Notes: generated from the sequence alone by a model not told the origin. A stretch of DNA of 64,000 bases from Rhynchospora pubera (GCA_028095005.1 CM051459.1:117029431-117093430), one strand, 5' to 3'. Counted from the first letter of the stretch, positions 1-13,043 are shown. Numbers and translations are program-made.

Positions 1-888
1 ACTCTATTTTGTGTGACCCTTTGAGGATTTATGCTAAGTTGGACATGGAATTAAATCGCTATTTAATTCCAATAATCATAAGCGGTATCTAGCAACACGT
101 TATGATTCCCAATTCGCATAAATAGTGTACTGCTACAGTATTTAAATCCTGCATAAGAGAATAAATGAATTTCCCTATTTTGATTCTTATGTCACACGAT
201 ATCATCGTATAATCCAAGATAGGAATGTGTCATTCTTGCAGATTATACGTTTCTTGATCTAGAGATAATTGTATAAAGTTGCATGCAAACAATCTATCTC
301 CATCAAGGGGCCCAAACAGATATCGTCACTCACTAAGTGAATTAATGAGGGACATACGGTTTTCTTGATGATTAGCTTTTCCCCGCACAATTCAAGAGAA
401 CATAAATAAAGTCCGTATAGCAGCCCTTATCGGGAATCAGCGGTAGACGATATTTATTGAACCTATCCTCATGTGGAAAAGATAAACATCTCAAACTTAG
501 AACCAAAATCATTACGAAATAAACAATGACACATAACACAATCCATATGTTTATTTCGATGGGTCAAGTCCTGTGCTATGTTCCATAACATACACATATG
601 CAATTAAGTTGGTAACTCTTTACCTATGATTTGTAGAACTTAATCATCACTTAACTTGCATACTAATCTTATAAGATAATTAATGTTCGTTGTTAATTAT
701 CAAGATTATGGACCGTTTAGATTTATTATTGTCATTCTAAAGAATGATCCACAGAGATCTATAATTCAGATCCTCAACCTGAATAATCTGTCAATAATAA
801 ACCTAGGAACAGATGATAAATTATCATCCAAAACATAAACTAATAATTAAGTCATTAAATTATTGACTTCTAGGACATAACTCCAACA
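1..888 (-). mobile_element. Copia-like LTR fragment, cut by the window edge
   Basis: Read on the minus strand from 888, the sequence starts TGTTGGAGTTATGTCCTAG and continues as AT-rich non-coding DNA, which resembles the 5' end of long plant Ty1/copia LTRs of the Angela/BARE kind. The other end lies left of the window, so neither a target duplication nor an internal region can be checked. No coding sequence was found. It could be a solo LTR or part of a full element. Confidence 0.5.
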
Positions 889-1629
889 TTATTACCATAT
901 TTTGACTCATATTGTTCTTATCTAATTATTATTATTATAATAAAAAATATTAAAAAATTTAAATTTAACCGAATAATAAACTATTATGATTCAGTAAAAT
1001 TTTTTCTTTATTTTTAATATTTTTTATTTTAAAATAATAAAATAATCATACACGACTAGTACGACGTGCCAATACGACACAACACGATACGATGTATTAG
1101 TCATGTTGTGTCAAAATTCGTATCATATTAGCTCCTTTCACCATTTAATACGATACGATCGACACGACACGATTAAAAAAATAATTTGTATTAATACTCC
1201 AACAAGATAGTAAACACGAAATACCACGACACATTAACCCTTGTGCCAATTTATATAGTGGACAAATGTTTTTTTTTTCGCTGGTATGTTAGAGAACGCC
1301 TCATAAATCAATCAATAAGAAAATACAATGACAATAATATAGACGTGTCCAAAGTATTCTCTAAAAAGTGGTTATCATTTTTGTCTTCTTGCGCGCTACA
1401 AGCACAGGATTTGGATCCACTGTCCCACAAAAAAGTTGTGCAAAAGTTTTTCTAATATTCTGTACCACAAGATAAAAAGGAATTTTTGTATTTTATGACA
1501 GCACACCTAACGCTACTGGCTGCTCTCGTCTTCCTCCTCCTCTCTTTTGACAAACGCTCTTTGTTCCAATACTTGAAAAAGAAAATACTCATCATAAATT
1601 TGGAGCCGAGGAGACTCGATTCCGCGCCG
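889..1629. other. AT-rich intergenic DNA and 5' flank of nicotinamidase copy A
   Basis: About 889-1040 is nearly pure A/T. 1045-1235 holds scattered degenerate words of the type ACACGACACGA, also seen near 24400-24700 and 46080-46180, probably repeat debris. From about 1497 to the start codon the sequence aligns with the flank of copy B (10803-10930), so the duplicated unit includes the proximal promoter and 5' UTR. No other gene was recognised. Confidence 0.5.
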
Positions 1630-4600
1630 ATGGCGACCGTATGTTGCAACTGGAACGAGACTGCGTTGCTTGTCATAGATATGCAGGCGTGATTCTCTCA
1701 AATTCTCTTTTCTCTTTCTTTCTTTCTCTTAATTTCTTTGTTTTTTTGGTTGTTGAAATAGTGTGTGTTTGAATGGTTTTGGTCGAACTGTTTTCAGAAT
1801 GACTTTGTGTTGCCAGAAATGGGGAGCCCCATGTTGGTGGCGGGTGCGAAGGCCGTCGTGCCGGCAGTAGCCAAGGTGGTTTCACTGGCAAGAGAGAGGG
1901 GCATTTTCGTAATTTGGGTCAGTTTATTTAGCTCATTCTAAGATCAATTCATAGAAGTAGAGAGCTTTCATGTAGGCTCCAGGTTTTGTTTCCTAATTAG
2001 GGATCAGTTTAACCTTATTAACCCTGAATGCTTCTACTTAATTCTGATTTAAATCAATTAAGCCTCATTTATTGTAAGTTGCAAAATCGAACACCAAAAC
2101 CATGGGAGAAAGAACATAACTAGATTAAGGTTGAGGTTGCACTAGCAATCCTTGGTTGGGACTTATGACCAATTAACCCTCAGTTCTTAATAATTAGTGA
2201 ACCATTAGTTGTGTGAAAATAAAAATAACAGGTTGTGAGAGAACATGATCCGTCGGGAAAAGATGTTGAGCTATTTCGGAGGCATCACTATTCTAATGGC
2301 AAGGGCCCCACCATGAAAGGGGCTAAAGGTGCTGAACTAGTAGATGGGCTTAAAATTAGAGATGGTGACTATAAGTTGGTGAAGACGCGTTTCAGTGCCT
2401 TCTTTAACACACATCTGGATGCAGTTCTTAAGGGCTCTGGAATCAAGAGACTTGTTATTGTTGGTAAGCAAGCAAGTTTTGTTTCTATTTTATTTCATGC
2501 ATATACCAGCAGACCTGCTCTCATTGCAGATTTGCAAAAAAAAATACCAGCAGATTTGCATAACATTTTACATGTTTGCAACTATATATAAACAATACAC
2601 CTACCAAGTTTTGGCTGATATGACAATAACACTGGCCTATCAAGCATATCTTTTTCTTTTCAGAAAAAAATAGGATTAAGATATCTTTTCTTGCGAAGCA
2701 CAAGAAGTTTTGTTTGCTCATGCATAAATCCTGAAATTTTCTCTATAGTATTGTTGATGCGACAGAAAGTACACAATTCTCTTTATAACCGTCACACTTT
2801 TCGTTCTTGTTCAGGTGTTCAGACTCCAAATTGCATCAGGCAAACTGTGTTTGATGCAGTTGCTCTTGACTATGAACATATAACGGTCATTGTTGATGCA
2901 ACAGCTGCAGCTACACCTGAGATTCATTCCTGTGAGTTTATCTCTTTTTTTCTTTATTAATCAGTAATGTGTCATTTTCATCTCAGTACCATCAACAAAA
3001 TTTACCTTAATTGACCCATCAAGTCGAGATCCTCCTACATATTCCAACACAGTAAGACCTGGAGACGTATAGTTTTTTTTATTAATGAGATGTGATTTGA
3101 TATCATTAGATCTGAGCTTTTCATGGCAATTTTTAGTGTACGGCTAGATATTTATAGAAACGGAAAAGGAAATAAAATGGAAAGGATGGACACGGGCCTA
3201 CGGAGTTTCATTAAAAAAGAAAAGGAAAGAAAAGAAATGTCGCCTAAGTGGAATACTAACAATTGCTGGTTTATTTATAAAACATAGCAAGTGCAGGAAA
3301 CAGGGCTGGAAGTCCTACATATACCAAACAATAAGACCTAGATTTGTACTAATTAATTAATGATACATGATTTGATGCCACTAGATCTCAGCCCTTCATT
3401 GCACTTCTAATGTATGGTCAGATTTAACAAAGAAGGAAAAAGAAAATAAAATGGAAAAGACGGATGGGGGATTGTTCTAATATTTGTAGTCTTTTTGCTA
3501 GTCATACGATGGCTACAAAGCTCCATGGAAGCCTTACAGCTTGTAATTCTACTTTTCTTCTCCGGGAGTTTTAGTGTGGTTTTTGGGAAGTTGAAATTAG
3601 ATCAGGAGGGTAAAGCAGCATCCTTAATTGGTATCTCCAACAATTTGATATATTATATGTTGATTGATTGGTTTAAGTGCCTTTTTGCCTATCCTTGTTG
3701 CTCTTCTGTTTTTAACAAATTAGATGATCATTGAGATGAAAAACATGTTCTTCCAAAACCGTGCAATTGGATGCCAACCAAGGTTTTAAAAAACTTTTTT
3801 TTTATCGCCATTTATATAGGTTTTCATTCATACCGCACAACCTTTATATCTGTTTTATCACTGATAAATGCTAAATCACCACCCAACCGCTAAACCGCAC
3901 AAATCTCATTTTAAAACCTTCATGCCAACCTAGCAGAACTAAAATATTCAATTGTGCCCTGAAATGCAGTCGGTGTTACCTGGGTACATACCTCCACAGT
4001 AAATGCAGTTACAAAATGAAGATGCAGAAAAGGGAGAGAAGAACAACAGGCAACGGGCAACCAAAAAAAGCAACCCTGTCATAGTTGAGGGGAGGGGGAA
4101 GAGGGGGGGAGGGGTTATGAAGAGAAAAGGGTGATGGAAATTGAAAGGATGGAGAGTCTCAGACCAGACCTGACCAGCTTTTACCTTGGTCTTTCCTTCT
4201 GTTTAAAACTTCCTAATTTTATTGGAAGTAGATGAGGATTATACATCTTGGAAGATATATAAGAAAAATTCGATTAGCCATATATTAGAAAGGCAATGAA
4301 GGGCTAAGATGTGGTCATATTTTGTCAGCTGATCCTTCCTCTTAATTAATATTACATAGTGACATGGATATCTATGTACTTATGGACAAGATAGTTGAAA
4401 CATTGAGTCTGTAATAAGTTACTGCAGATGCTTTGTCCTCTTTCTTTACCAATTTAAAGGAGTATTCATATAATCTGTAAATTCTTGTGACATGAAAAGG
4501 GTTGTACTGTCAAGTCCGCCAGAAATTATTGTTATTCAATCTGTTATCCGTGAGAAACTTGCAACCATTGACATGCATAACACAAGTTGATGCTAGTACT

Positions 4601-4781
4601 CTCTGTATCTCCATCTACCTAATATTTTTTCCTTGATAGTACCATAAACTGCCCTTTCATCCAAATGTATTTATTGATATTTTGAAACTCTGTTTTATAA
4701 TTTCCAGCAAATATTAGAGATATGAAAAATGTTGGAGTTGCAACACCTACCTTGCAAGAATGGACCTGCTCTGGTGCATGA
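1630..4781 (+). CDS. Nicotinamidase, isochorismatase family (tandem copy A)
   Basis: Likely hydrolyses nicotinamide to nicotinic acid in the NAD salvage pathway. Five exons are read as 1630-1686, 1798-1917, 2232-2463, 2815-2931 and 4708-4781, giving 199 residues, close to the roughly 198 I recall for Arabidopsis NIC2/NIC3. The fold's signature residues are visible: VIDMQNDF with Asp17, VKTRFSAF with Lys110 and QTPNCIRQT with Cys143, the expected Asp-Lys-Cys triad. The start codon matches the start in copy B. Intron 1 begins with GC (CAG then GCGTGA); using the nearby GT instead would break the IDMQNDF motif. Intron 4 is long (1.8 kb) and repeat-bearing. Duplicated 9.3 kb downstream as copy B. 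The family call is firm; nicotinamide as substrate is inferred from the close match to plant NIC proteins. Confidence 0.9.
3027..3468. repeat. Diverged direct repeat in intron 4 of nicotinamidase copy A
   Basis: About 3027-3195 and 3306-3468 are recognisably the same sequence. Both contain CCTACATAT then CCAA, AAGACCT, GATTTGAT with ATTAGATCT or ACTAGATCT, and an AAAATGGAAA(A/G)G block. Copy B's intron lacks the whole region, so it was either inserted in copy A or lost from copy B. No coding potential was recognised. Confidence 0.55.
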
Positions 4782-5688
4782 TCTTATTAGGTAACTCGTC
4801 TATGAACCAAATTGCTGGTATGATGTCTGTTTTTATTGTAATTGAGTAATTAAATTCCTTTTGCTTACAAAGTATATTTGTTGTGCAAATTTTGCTTGAA
4901 TACAATCGCAATTGTACTTCTATGTACAAAAAAATAGAGGGATTTTTTTTTTTGGTTAGTATTAGTATATGCAAAGTCGTTTTGGCTGTATATATGTTAT
5001 TTTCTTGTAATGCAAAATCAGGTTTCTGTTCAAATCTGGTGTCTGTGGGGTACCTTGTGAAATTTATTAGGAAACAATAGTAACATGTGATGTCTTTTCA
5101 GGTGATGAGGAAATGACATGTTACGGTGAGACCTAAGAAAGATAGATGGTATAAGTGCACCATAAGGGATTATCACGAGACAAAATGATAGATTCTCATG
5201 CCATTTTTTTTTCCTGTTTATTTTTTTTACTTAGAGAGTACATTAGAGATAACCTGAATGCTCAATGCCCGACAGAAGATAATATAATAATAATAATAAT
5301 AATAACCAACATCACTGTAAAAATTTTAATAGTACAACAGTTGTCAATTGCCATTGCTTTCATGCTTTTAGAATAAATAACGAAGACAATCTGTAAGTTC
5401 ACCACAATATGAGAGAATAGATGACAGAAATCATATGCGAGAAGGAAAATAGAAATACAAATGGATTATTTTGCGAATTAGCTTAGTTGTAATACAAAAT
5501 CGTCAAGCATTATCCAAAAAGGATCAAACTCACCCAGAACTCTGACCCGATATCTAATCATAAACTTTAAGCTATATTTTTTTTTTTCCTGAAACATAAA
5601 GCATTGGTTTAAATTTATGAACATTACTGTGTTGATCAAAACTCAAATCAAACTGAAAAAAAATGGTCCAGTATAGAATGCACCTTAT
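4782..5688. other. 3' flank of nicotinamidase copy A, shared with copy B
   Basis: From roughly 4990 to 5210 the sequence aligns with roughly 13700-13890 downstream of copy B (shared GTTCAAATCTGGTGT, GGTACCTTG, TTAGGAAACAAT, TAACATGT). The duplicated unit therefore extends several hundred bases past the stop codon. A short (ATA)n run lies at 5280-5303. No gene seen. Confidence 0.6.
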
Positions 5689-6068
5689 GAGGATTGCTAA
5701 AATGCTATGCATAGCACGGATGTTCTTCGTGCTACGGATTCGTTCTTAAATTTCATATTTCAAACAATCGATCAAAACCGTTCATTATCTTCTTCATATT
5801 GAAATCTCATTAGAAACCAAATTTTACATTTTTAAAATTTTTTTACTATTTTTCTCTGATTTTTTAAAATACTTAATCTAATAAATTATGGACCCTTCAA
5901 TAACAGTGATTTTCAAAAATCTGAAAAAAATAGTAAAAAAAATGTAAAATTTGGTTTCTAATAAGATTTCAATATATAGAAGATAATGAACGGTTTGGAC
6001 CGGTTGTTTGAAGCATAAATGCAAGAACGAAGGCCATCCGTGTTATGCATAGCATTTTAGCAATCCTC
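5689..6068. mobile_element. Foldback element or long-inverted-repeat MITE, 380 bp
   Basis: The two halves are near-complete inverted repeats. The left end GAGGATTGCTAAAATGCTAT is matched in reverse complement by the right end, which finishes GCATTTTAGCAATCCTC. The inner parts also pair (AAATTTTACATTTTT against AAAAATGTAAAATTT). It is flanked by TAT on both sides, a possible 3 bp target duplication. The transcript would fold into a hairpin with arms of about 180 bp. No coding sequence. Confidence 0.75.
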
Positions 6069-6510
6069 TATATATATATAATGTATTTTTATGCATAAGA
6101 AAATTAATAATTTTTATATATACAAGATAGTACACATTATTACTGATGGAAATCTCAAAATGAGCTTGTATACCTAATATAATTTTTTGCTGTTCTTTTG
6201 ATCCCCCCCCCCTAATTACTCTTTCTATTGTATAAAAAAAAACACAAACAAGTTTAAGATGGTCGGAAATGATCTAGTGGATTAATATTAAACAAATTTA
6301 ATTGTTTTTTAAAAAGAATTAATAGATAAATATATTCTTTTTTTTTAAGAATAAATATTCTCCACCACTTTTCGTTAAAAGAAAAACATCAATAAAATTT
6401 TAGCTATTAAGAGCAGATCTACAATCCAAAGCTCTTTATTCAAACACAAATCGGCACCAGTACCATCCTAAAAGCTCAGGTGGCATCAATGCTATTAACC
6501 TATTATTTCA

Positions 6511-7570
6511 GGTCCTATTTGTTTGTGACTTAAAGGATGTATAACTTAAGCTATGCATCCTTTAGTCATCAAACATCTCTTAGGGGCTGTTTGGATTCCC
6601 CAAGAAATTTGGAGAATTTCATCTTCCTACCATGAATTTATTATAAACAATCCAAACTCTTCACAAAATTACACACTTCCCAATAAATTTATTCCTAAGA
6701 ATTGCAACTTCTCCAAATTTCCAAAATTCCTAAGCGATCCAAACGGCCCCTTACATAAGATGCATTAAGGATACGTAACTTATGCAACCTAAATAGGTTG
6801 CATAAGTTATGCACCGGTCCCCTTTAATTTTTTTTCCAACAATACCCCTTAGAAATAATTAATAATTAACAAATAATTAATAAATAATAATATTTAATAA
6901 GTAACAATAATTATTAAAAAATTATAATTAATAATAAATATTAATTATTATAATTAATAAATAATAATATTTAACAAGTAATATTAATTATTAATAACAA
7001 TGATTTAATAATAATAATAATTAATAATATTTCATAATAATAAAATATTTCTTATTATCATTAATAATTATCAAATAACTAATATTAATTAATAAATAAT
7101 AATATTTAATAAGTAAAAATAATTATTAAAAAATCATAATTAATAATAAAGATTGATTATTATAATAAATAATATTTAACAAGTAATATTAATTATTAAT
7201 AATAATGATTTAAGAAAAATAATTAATTAAAGATAATTAATCAATAATATTTTTTATTATAAAATAAATAATAATATTTATAATATTTAATTAAAAGTAA
7301 ATATTAATGTTTCATAATAATAAAAATGATTTATTATCATCATTAATAATTAATTTTTATAATAATTAATAATTAACAATAATTAGGTCACAACATATAA
7401 TACATAATACTAATTCAAATTTAAGGACATTTTAGTCTTTTGTCATGAATATATGCATGCATTAAGTTAGTCATCCTTACTACACAACCAAACATCTATT
7501 ACATAACACTACATAAACACTTAGGAATCCTTAACTTATGCAATCCCTTACTGTACAAACAAACGCCCCC
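6511..7570. mobile_element. PIF/Harbinger-like non-autonomous element with AT-only core
   Basis: The left end GGTCCTATTTGTTTGTGAC and the reverse complement of the right end, GGGGGCGTTTGTTTGTACAG, form imperfect inverted repeats. These extend inward through AAGGATGTATAACTTAAG and AAGGGATTGCATAAGTTAAGG. TCA flanks both sides, consistent with a 3 bp target duplication. The interior 6845-7420 is made of TAATTAATAATATT-type words and resembles 44250-44880. A smaller MITE interrupts the left part. No transposase. Confidence 0.5.
6583..6750. mobile_element. Tourist-like MITE nested in the PIF-like element
   Basis: The terminal inverted repeats GGGGCTGTTTGGAT and ATCCAAACGGCCCC bound a 168 bp insert. 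TTA is present immediately on both sides (6580-6582 and 6751-6753), the 3 bp duplication expected of PIF/Harbinger MITEs. Non-coding. Confidence 0.8.
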
Positions 7571-7573
7571 TCA

Positions 7574-8879
7574 ATACAGAACAAAGTAATCAACCAGTTT
7601 ATTGCAAGCAACTTTCATATCCATCAATAAAGTTCTCTCCTAGCTCCAAGACAATTGCTGATCGCAACTTCGAACTATGTCCACTCTAAAGTGGATCCCC
7701 AGTTGTGCTGGCACTACCACTTGTTCCCCTTTCAGCCGCCCTGGTAGGGCATCCAATAGTAGAATGCTCCACACCTCATTCTTCAATTTATAAAACCAGA
7801 AGCCCCGCCAATTCTCTTGCATTCTCTTGGGCTTTGCTCTAGGATTCTTAAGAAAGGAAAACAGGTAAGGAACGGAAGAGGAAAGAAAATGAAGAAAGTT
7901 CAGAAGAATGAAGGTGATTTATTGTACCGTGCTCCATATGTCAAAAAATCATACTAGAAGTTAATGGCTGTTACCTCATTTTTAATGTAGAGAATGACAA
8001 TTTAGTCCTTTTTAATTTTTTGTAGAGAATGGAAATGGCTATAGAGTTCGGTGGAGTAAGATGCCAGCCACTAAAAATTGCAAGGATATTATTGTCACAG
8101 ATTTTTAATTCCTGGGACATCGCTAGTACTCCCCAATTTTGGGGATTACCGGCTTTCTTCCCAAACCATCATCTGGGGACCTTTCTTTCTATCTTTCATT
8201 TTCTTCAATTCAACCACGAATATTAATTGGAGGATGGTACTGTCATTACTCTTCCGTCCCTTTGCCTGATTCCCTCCTTTTGGAGCTAAGCCTCGGTGAA
8301 TTCACATTCTCTGCTGTAGAGGGCAGACTTATTCGTGCGGCCTGTAAAAGTCTATCACCCTTTGAGGTCAGCAGAGGATATTGGTCCTTCTCTTGGTAAC
8401 TGTACAAAAGATCTAAGTGAATGAGACTGTATGTTGTACGAAACAAACAATATTATTGTTAGTCCATAATATCCACGAAATAGCAGCACATTAGTGCACG
8501 AAAGCAAAAAAAGAAAAATTCAACTCGACCTACAAAATTTATCAAATCTTCTAATGAGTTGGGCAAATTCCCTTGTATTGTGTATTTGTGTTTAAAACCA
8601 AGACTAGATAAATCTATTTGCGAAAGAGAAATATAAATGATCTATCATTTCTATATGTGACCAATATAAACAAAAAGGAGCACCTACCTAGCCTATAAGT
8701 ATCAAAATTATTTCCGGCTAAGATTATATTTTTTTGTAAGTACGTTATTTCCATCCAACACATGTATGATGTTATTGTTACTTGTATCAAGACATGTGAT
8801 AAGTGTGACTAGCGACTTTTCTATTAAAATAGAACTACATCAATGATTAGTTTTGAATCTTTATATTTTTTTTTATCTT
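7574..8879. other. Intergenic DNA, no recognised gene
   Basis: The stretch 7640-8400 is less AT-rich than its surroundings and holds short open frames on both strands (for example 60 codons on the minus strand at 7640-7822 and 86 codons at 8139-8399). None shows a known motif or a plausible exon chain. It may be a decayed gene fragment or a non-coding transcript. 8450-8879 is plain AT-rich DNA. Confidence 0.35.
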
Positions 8880-9762
8880 AGTGATGGATGAGATCATGAA
8901 AGATATACAAGAAGAGATTTTTGGTGTATGCTTTTTGTTAATGATGTGATGCTAATCGATGAGAGTAGTACGATGTCAATAGGAAATTAGAGTTGTGGAG
9001 ACAAACTTTAGAGTTGAAAGGATTTAGACTTAGTAGAACTAAAACAGAGTATATACGGTGTGAGTTCAATGGGGCGCGACCAAAAGGTGGGGATGACCAT
9101 TTAGACGGACAAGTAGTGCCTATGAAAGACACCATTTGGGGTCGATGCTACAGAGTAATGACAAGATAGATGAAAATGTTAGTGGAGAGCAAGGTGGGTG
9201 AAATGGCGGCAAGCATCATGCATCTTATGCAATAAGAAAGTTCCACATAAACTAAAAGGCATGTTTTATAGGACGACTATTAGACCTGCGATGTTGTATG
9301 ACACAGAATGTTGGGCTATTAAAAGACGACATGTCCAAAAGATGAGTGTAACAGAGATGTGTATGTTGCGGTGGATTTGCGGTCATATAAGGAGAGACCG
9401 GATTGAAAATAATGATATACATGATATGGTTGGAGTTGCACTGATAGAGGAGAAGCTGACCCAACATTGTTTGAGATGGTGTGGACATATCCAATGTAGG
9501 TCACCTGAGGCACCGGTGCGTAGCAAAATTTTCAATCATTTCGAAAACACACGGAGATGCAAAGATAGACCGAGATTGACATGTGAAGAAACAATAAAAA
9601 AAAAGACCTTAAAGAATGGAATGTCTCCAAGGTGTTGGGGATCATTAGAAGTGCATGGAAGTTAGCAATTCATGTACCGGAACCATGACATAGGAATCTA
9701 GGGTTATTAGTGATGTCATAAGTTTGTAAGTCACATTATTAAATTCCGACTGAGAGTGTAGG

Positions 9763-9764
<2 letters not shown>
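8880..9764 (+). pseudogene. LINE-type reverse transcriptase remnant
   Basis: Read in shifting frames, the sequence resembles the C-terminal part of a plant non-LTR retrotransposon polyprotein. An upstream block reads FVNDVMLIDES, like the FADD-type region of reverse transcriptase, in a frame with stops. A longer open stretch at 9198-9665 reads VPHKLKGMFYRTTIRPAMLY, then CWAIKRRHVQKMSVTEMCML and LRWCGHIQCRSPEAPV, typical of LINE-derived C-termini. Stops and frame changes lie at about 8990, 9050 and 9180, so it cannot be active. It runs directly into a TTA repeat, which may mark the element's 3' tail. 5'-truncated and isolated. Confidence 0.8.

Positions 9765-9814
<50 letters not shown>
9765..9814. 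repeat. (TTA)n microsatellite at the LINE 3' end
   Basis: About sixteen uninterrupted TTA units directly follow the LINE remnant. Simple repeat tails of this kind often mark the 3' end of plant LINE insertions, or they grow from them. Confidence 0.9.
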
Positions 9815-9815
<1 letters not shown>

Positions 9816-10930
9816 GTACTTTTATATATTATTTTATTTTTTGATAAATTTTTTTATCGGGTTTTTTCAACCTATCCTAATTTGTTTGGAACAAAACACT
9901 TAGTAGTTGTTAAACTTGTTATTGTTGTTGTAAGAAAAATCTTAAGGTCCCACAAAATGCATTATTATTTATGAGTTATGACCCACTGTAACCACATGTA
10001 TAGAGACTAGTTGTAAATTTCTCAACCAGTCCCTCACCGGACTACCTTATCATCAGACATTGGAACATGTCCTACTTGCCCTGTTTCTAGTATCATGTAA
10101 CAAATGGCTATCAGACTACCTTATCTGGATTCTAGAAAGTTGTCTTGTGAAAAAAATCTGTCTACTAATATCCTTCAATGCAGCTTCCACAGTACTATCT
10201 GGAATACTGCAAATATGATACAGATGTGGATATTAATCTTCAAAGAATTATCCATGCACCATTGTCAAGACCGAATTTTACTTTATTGCCAGTCCCAACT
10301 TGATATCTGCAACTAACAGATAAATATCGCACAATTTTAACTTTTGATAGCAAAACTATCATATTTTAAGTTTTAAAGCTTACAATTAATTAATGAGCCA
10401 AGTAGGAAAATCCCAACTTCAATCGGATATACAAACACACAATTTCGTTGTCTCAAGAAATCCGCCATTTTCACCGATCATTCATTCTGTACATTTGTGA
10501 CTGTCTCTTTCTTGGAATAATAGCCTTCACTGTCCCACACAAAAAAATAAACAAATAAAATTGAGCACAAGGTCCAAAGTATTGTACTAATCTGTCGCGT
10601 TATAGAAAACGGGAATAGTTCAGTCATTCTCAAATTTGAAAAAACTCCCATATTTAAGTGTAAAGACAAAATATTCTCATTTCATAATATGGAACTATAA
10701 TTGAATGTATAAATAGATTGAGGTTGTTTTGGTCTTTCACTTAAAAATGGGAGTGATTTGCAAATTTGAAAGTGTCTGAGAGCGATACATTTGCTTTTAA
10801 TATAAAAGCACACTTGACGCTACGGTCTGCTCTGCCTTGAGCCCTTGACAAACGTCTTTCTTGTAATAGTTGAAAAAGGAAAAATATTCATCAGAAATCA
10901 GGCACTGAGAGGAATTGATCCCTAACGCCG
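9815..10930. other. Intergenic DNA and 5' flank of nicotinamidase copy B
   Basis: Nothing recognisable lies in 9815-10800 apart from AT-rich sequence and short chance frames. From about 10803 the sequence aligns with the flank of copy A (shared block GACAAACG, a GTTGAAAAAGG or CTTGAAAAAG block, and GCCGATGGC at the start codon), marking the proximal promoter and 5' UTR of copy B. Confidence 0.5.
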
Positions 10931-13008
10931 ATGGCAAACGGCACATGCAAGTGGAACGAGACCGCATTGCTTGTCATAGATATGCAGGCGTGTTCTCTCA
11001 AATTATTTTCTTTATTTTTTTTTCAAGATTTGTTTCTTTTGGTTGTTAAAATAATGTGCATGCGCGTGGTTTAATTTGTTCAAATTTTTGTTTCAGAATG
11101 ATTTTGTGGGAAGCCCAATGTTGGCGGCCAGTGCAAAGGTCATTGTGCCGACAGTGGCCGAGACGGTCTCCCTGGCACGAGAGAGGGGTATTTTCGTGAT
11201 TTGGGTCAGTTTAGTTGGCTCATTCTAAGACTAATTCATAGAAATTGAAAGCTTTGAAATAGGCTCTAGGTTTTTAATTTTTTTTTTCATAGTTAGGGAT
11301 CAGCTATGCCTTATTAACCCTAGGCCTATCAATTTTGTTGTGTTTCGCACGTTTCCGTTCCATTCCGTCCGAAAAGGAGCGGAAGCGGAAGAGAAAACTG
11401 ATTTCGTTTCTAAGAATGGAACAGAAACAGAACGTCTATTTATAAACGTTACTTGAAATGGAACACAGAATGAGCTGAAATCAATGATAAATGAAAGACT
11501 GAACGGAAAACGAAATAATTTTTGTTTCGTTGACTAGAACAGAACGAAAACAAAATAGTTGGTTTTCGTTCCATGTTCCACGTTTGACGGCCCTAATTAA
11601 CCCTCCTTCTTTTGGTTTGAGTCAGTTGAGCTCCGCATAGAAAGAGCACAATAAAAATAGAGTAAATTTATTATTCATCATGATGCATAGAGATTTTTCG
11701 TGCATTATGTCCTTATGGATTGGTGGTTTTATAAATTAAGAAATTTAATTTAACCAATCCAACATATCCAGTAGCAAACAAAATTTTTACATTTTTTGAA
11801 ATTTTTTTACTATTTCTTTCAAAAATTTTTAATACTTTGTTGTAATTTTCTTACTACTAATTTATATCAAAAAATGACAAATAAAAAAATGGGAAAAATA
11901 TTTCAAAATTTTAAAATATATATATAATTTATTTTTCTATGAGATTTCAATATATAGATTATATTGGTTAAATTAGATTTATCAATTTGTAAAAATACCA
12001 ACAAAAATGACCATGATACATAAAAAAATCCCAGAAAAATGAGGATGACATCACACTAGTAAGCCTAGTGTCGACTTTTGACCAATTAACCTTCAGTTCT
12101 CCAATCAATAATTAATGAACCATTTGTTGTACGATACTAAAATAACAGGTTGTGAGAGAAATTGACCCGTTGGGAAGAGATGTTGAGCTATTTCGGAAGC
12201 ACCACTATTCTAATGGCCAGGGGTTAGCCATTAAAGGGTCTAAAGGTGCCGAGCTAGTGGAGGGGCTTAAAATTGAAGAAAAAGACTATAAGCTGGTTAA
12301 GACACGTTTCAGTGCCTTCTTTAATACACATCTCGATGCAGTTCTTAGGGGATCCGGAATCAAGAGGCTTGTTGTTGTTGGTAAGCAAGCAAGTTATATT
12401 TGTATTTTTTTTTTCATGCATATATCAGGAGACATAAAAGTTTTTTTTCAGACAACTTGAAAGCGGCTGCCAAGGAAAAAGAAAAAAAAAAAAAGACAAG
12501 ATAGAACCAAAACAAAATAAGGAACAATGAAAAGAAAACCAAATCCAGGACTCTTCAGCAATGCTCTTCACAGGAGACAAAGTTGTTGCGCATTTTGACA
12601 AAAGCATATAGAATTGATCAAGAGTACAACTTTATAAATGATACACCCAACAATTTTTTGATACACCCAAAGCAACATTTTTTGGCCAAACAAACAAACA
12701 ATTCTTTTTTTTCAAAAAAAAAAAAGTGGTTTTAAGATATCTTACAATGTAATAATGAAGCACCGGTTATGTTGGAGTTCTATTGCAAAATTCCTTAATT
12801 ATTCTCTCTGCATAATATTGTTGAGACGACTGAAAGAGCGCTATTACTCTTTATAAATTGTCATACTTTTCATCCGTATTGATCAGGGGTTCAGACTCCG
12901 AATTGCATCAGGCAAACTGTGTTTGATGCAGTTTCGCTTGACTACGAGCATATAACGGTCATTGTTGATGCAACGGCTGCAGCTACACCTGAGATTCATT
13001 CAGGTGAG

Positions 13009-13043
<35 letters not shown>

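Noticed and set aside
1687..1690. GT at 1689 as a canonical donor for nicotinamidase intron 1
   Set aside because: It adds two bases, shifts the frame and destroys the MQNDF motif. Both gene copies agree on the GC donor two bases earlier.
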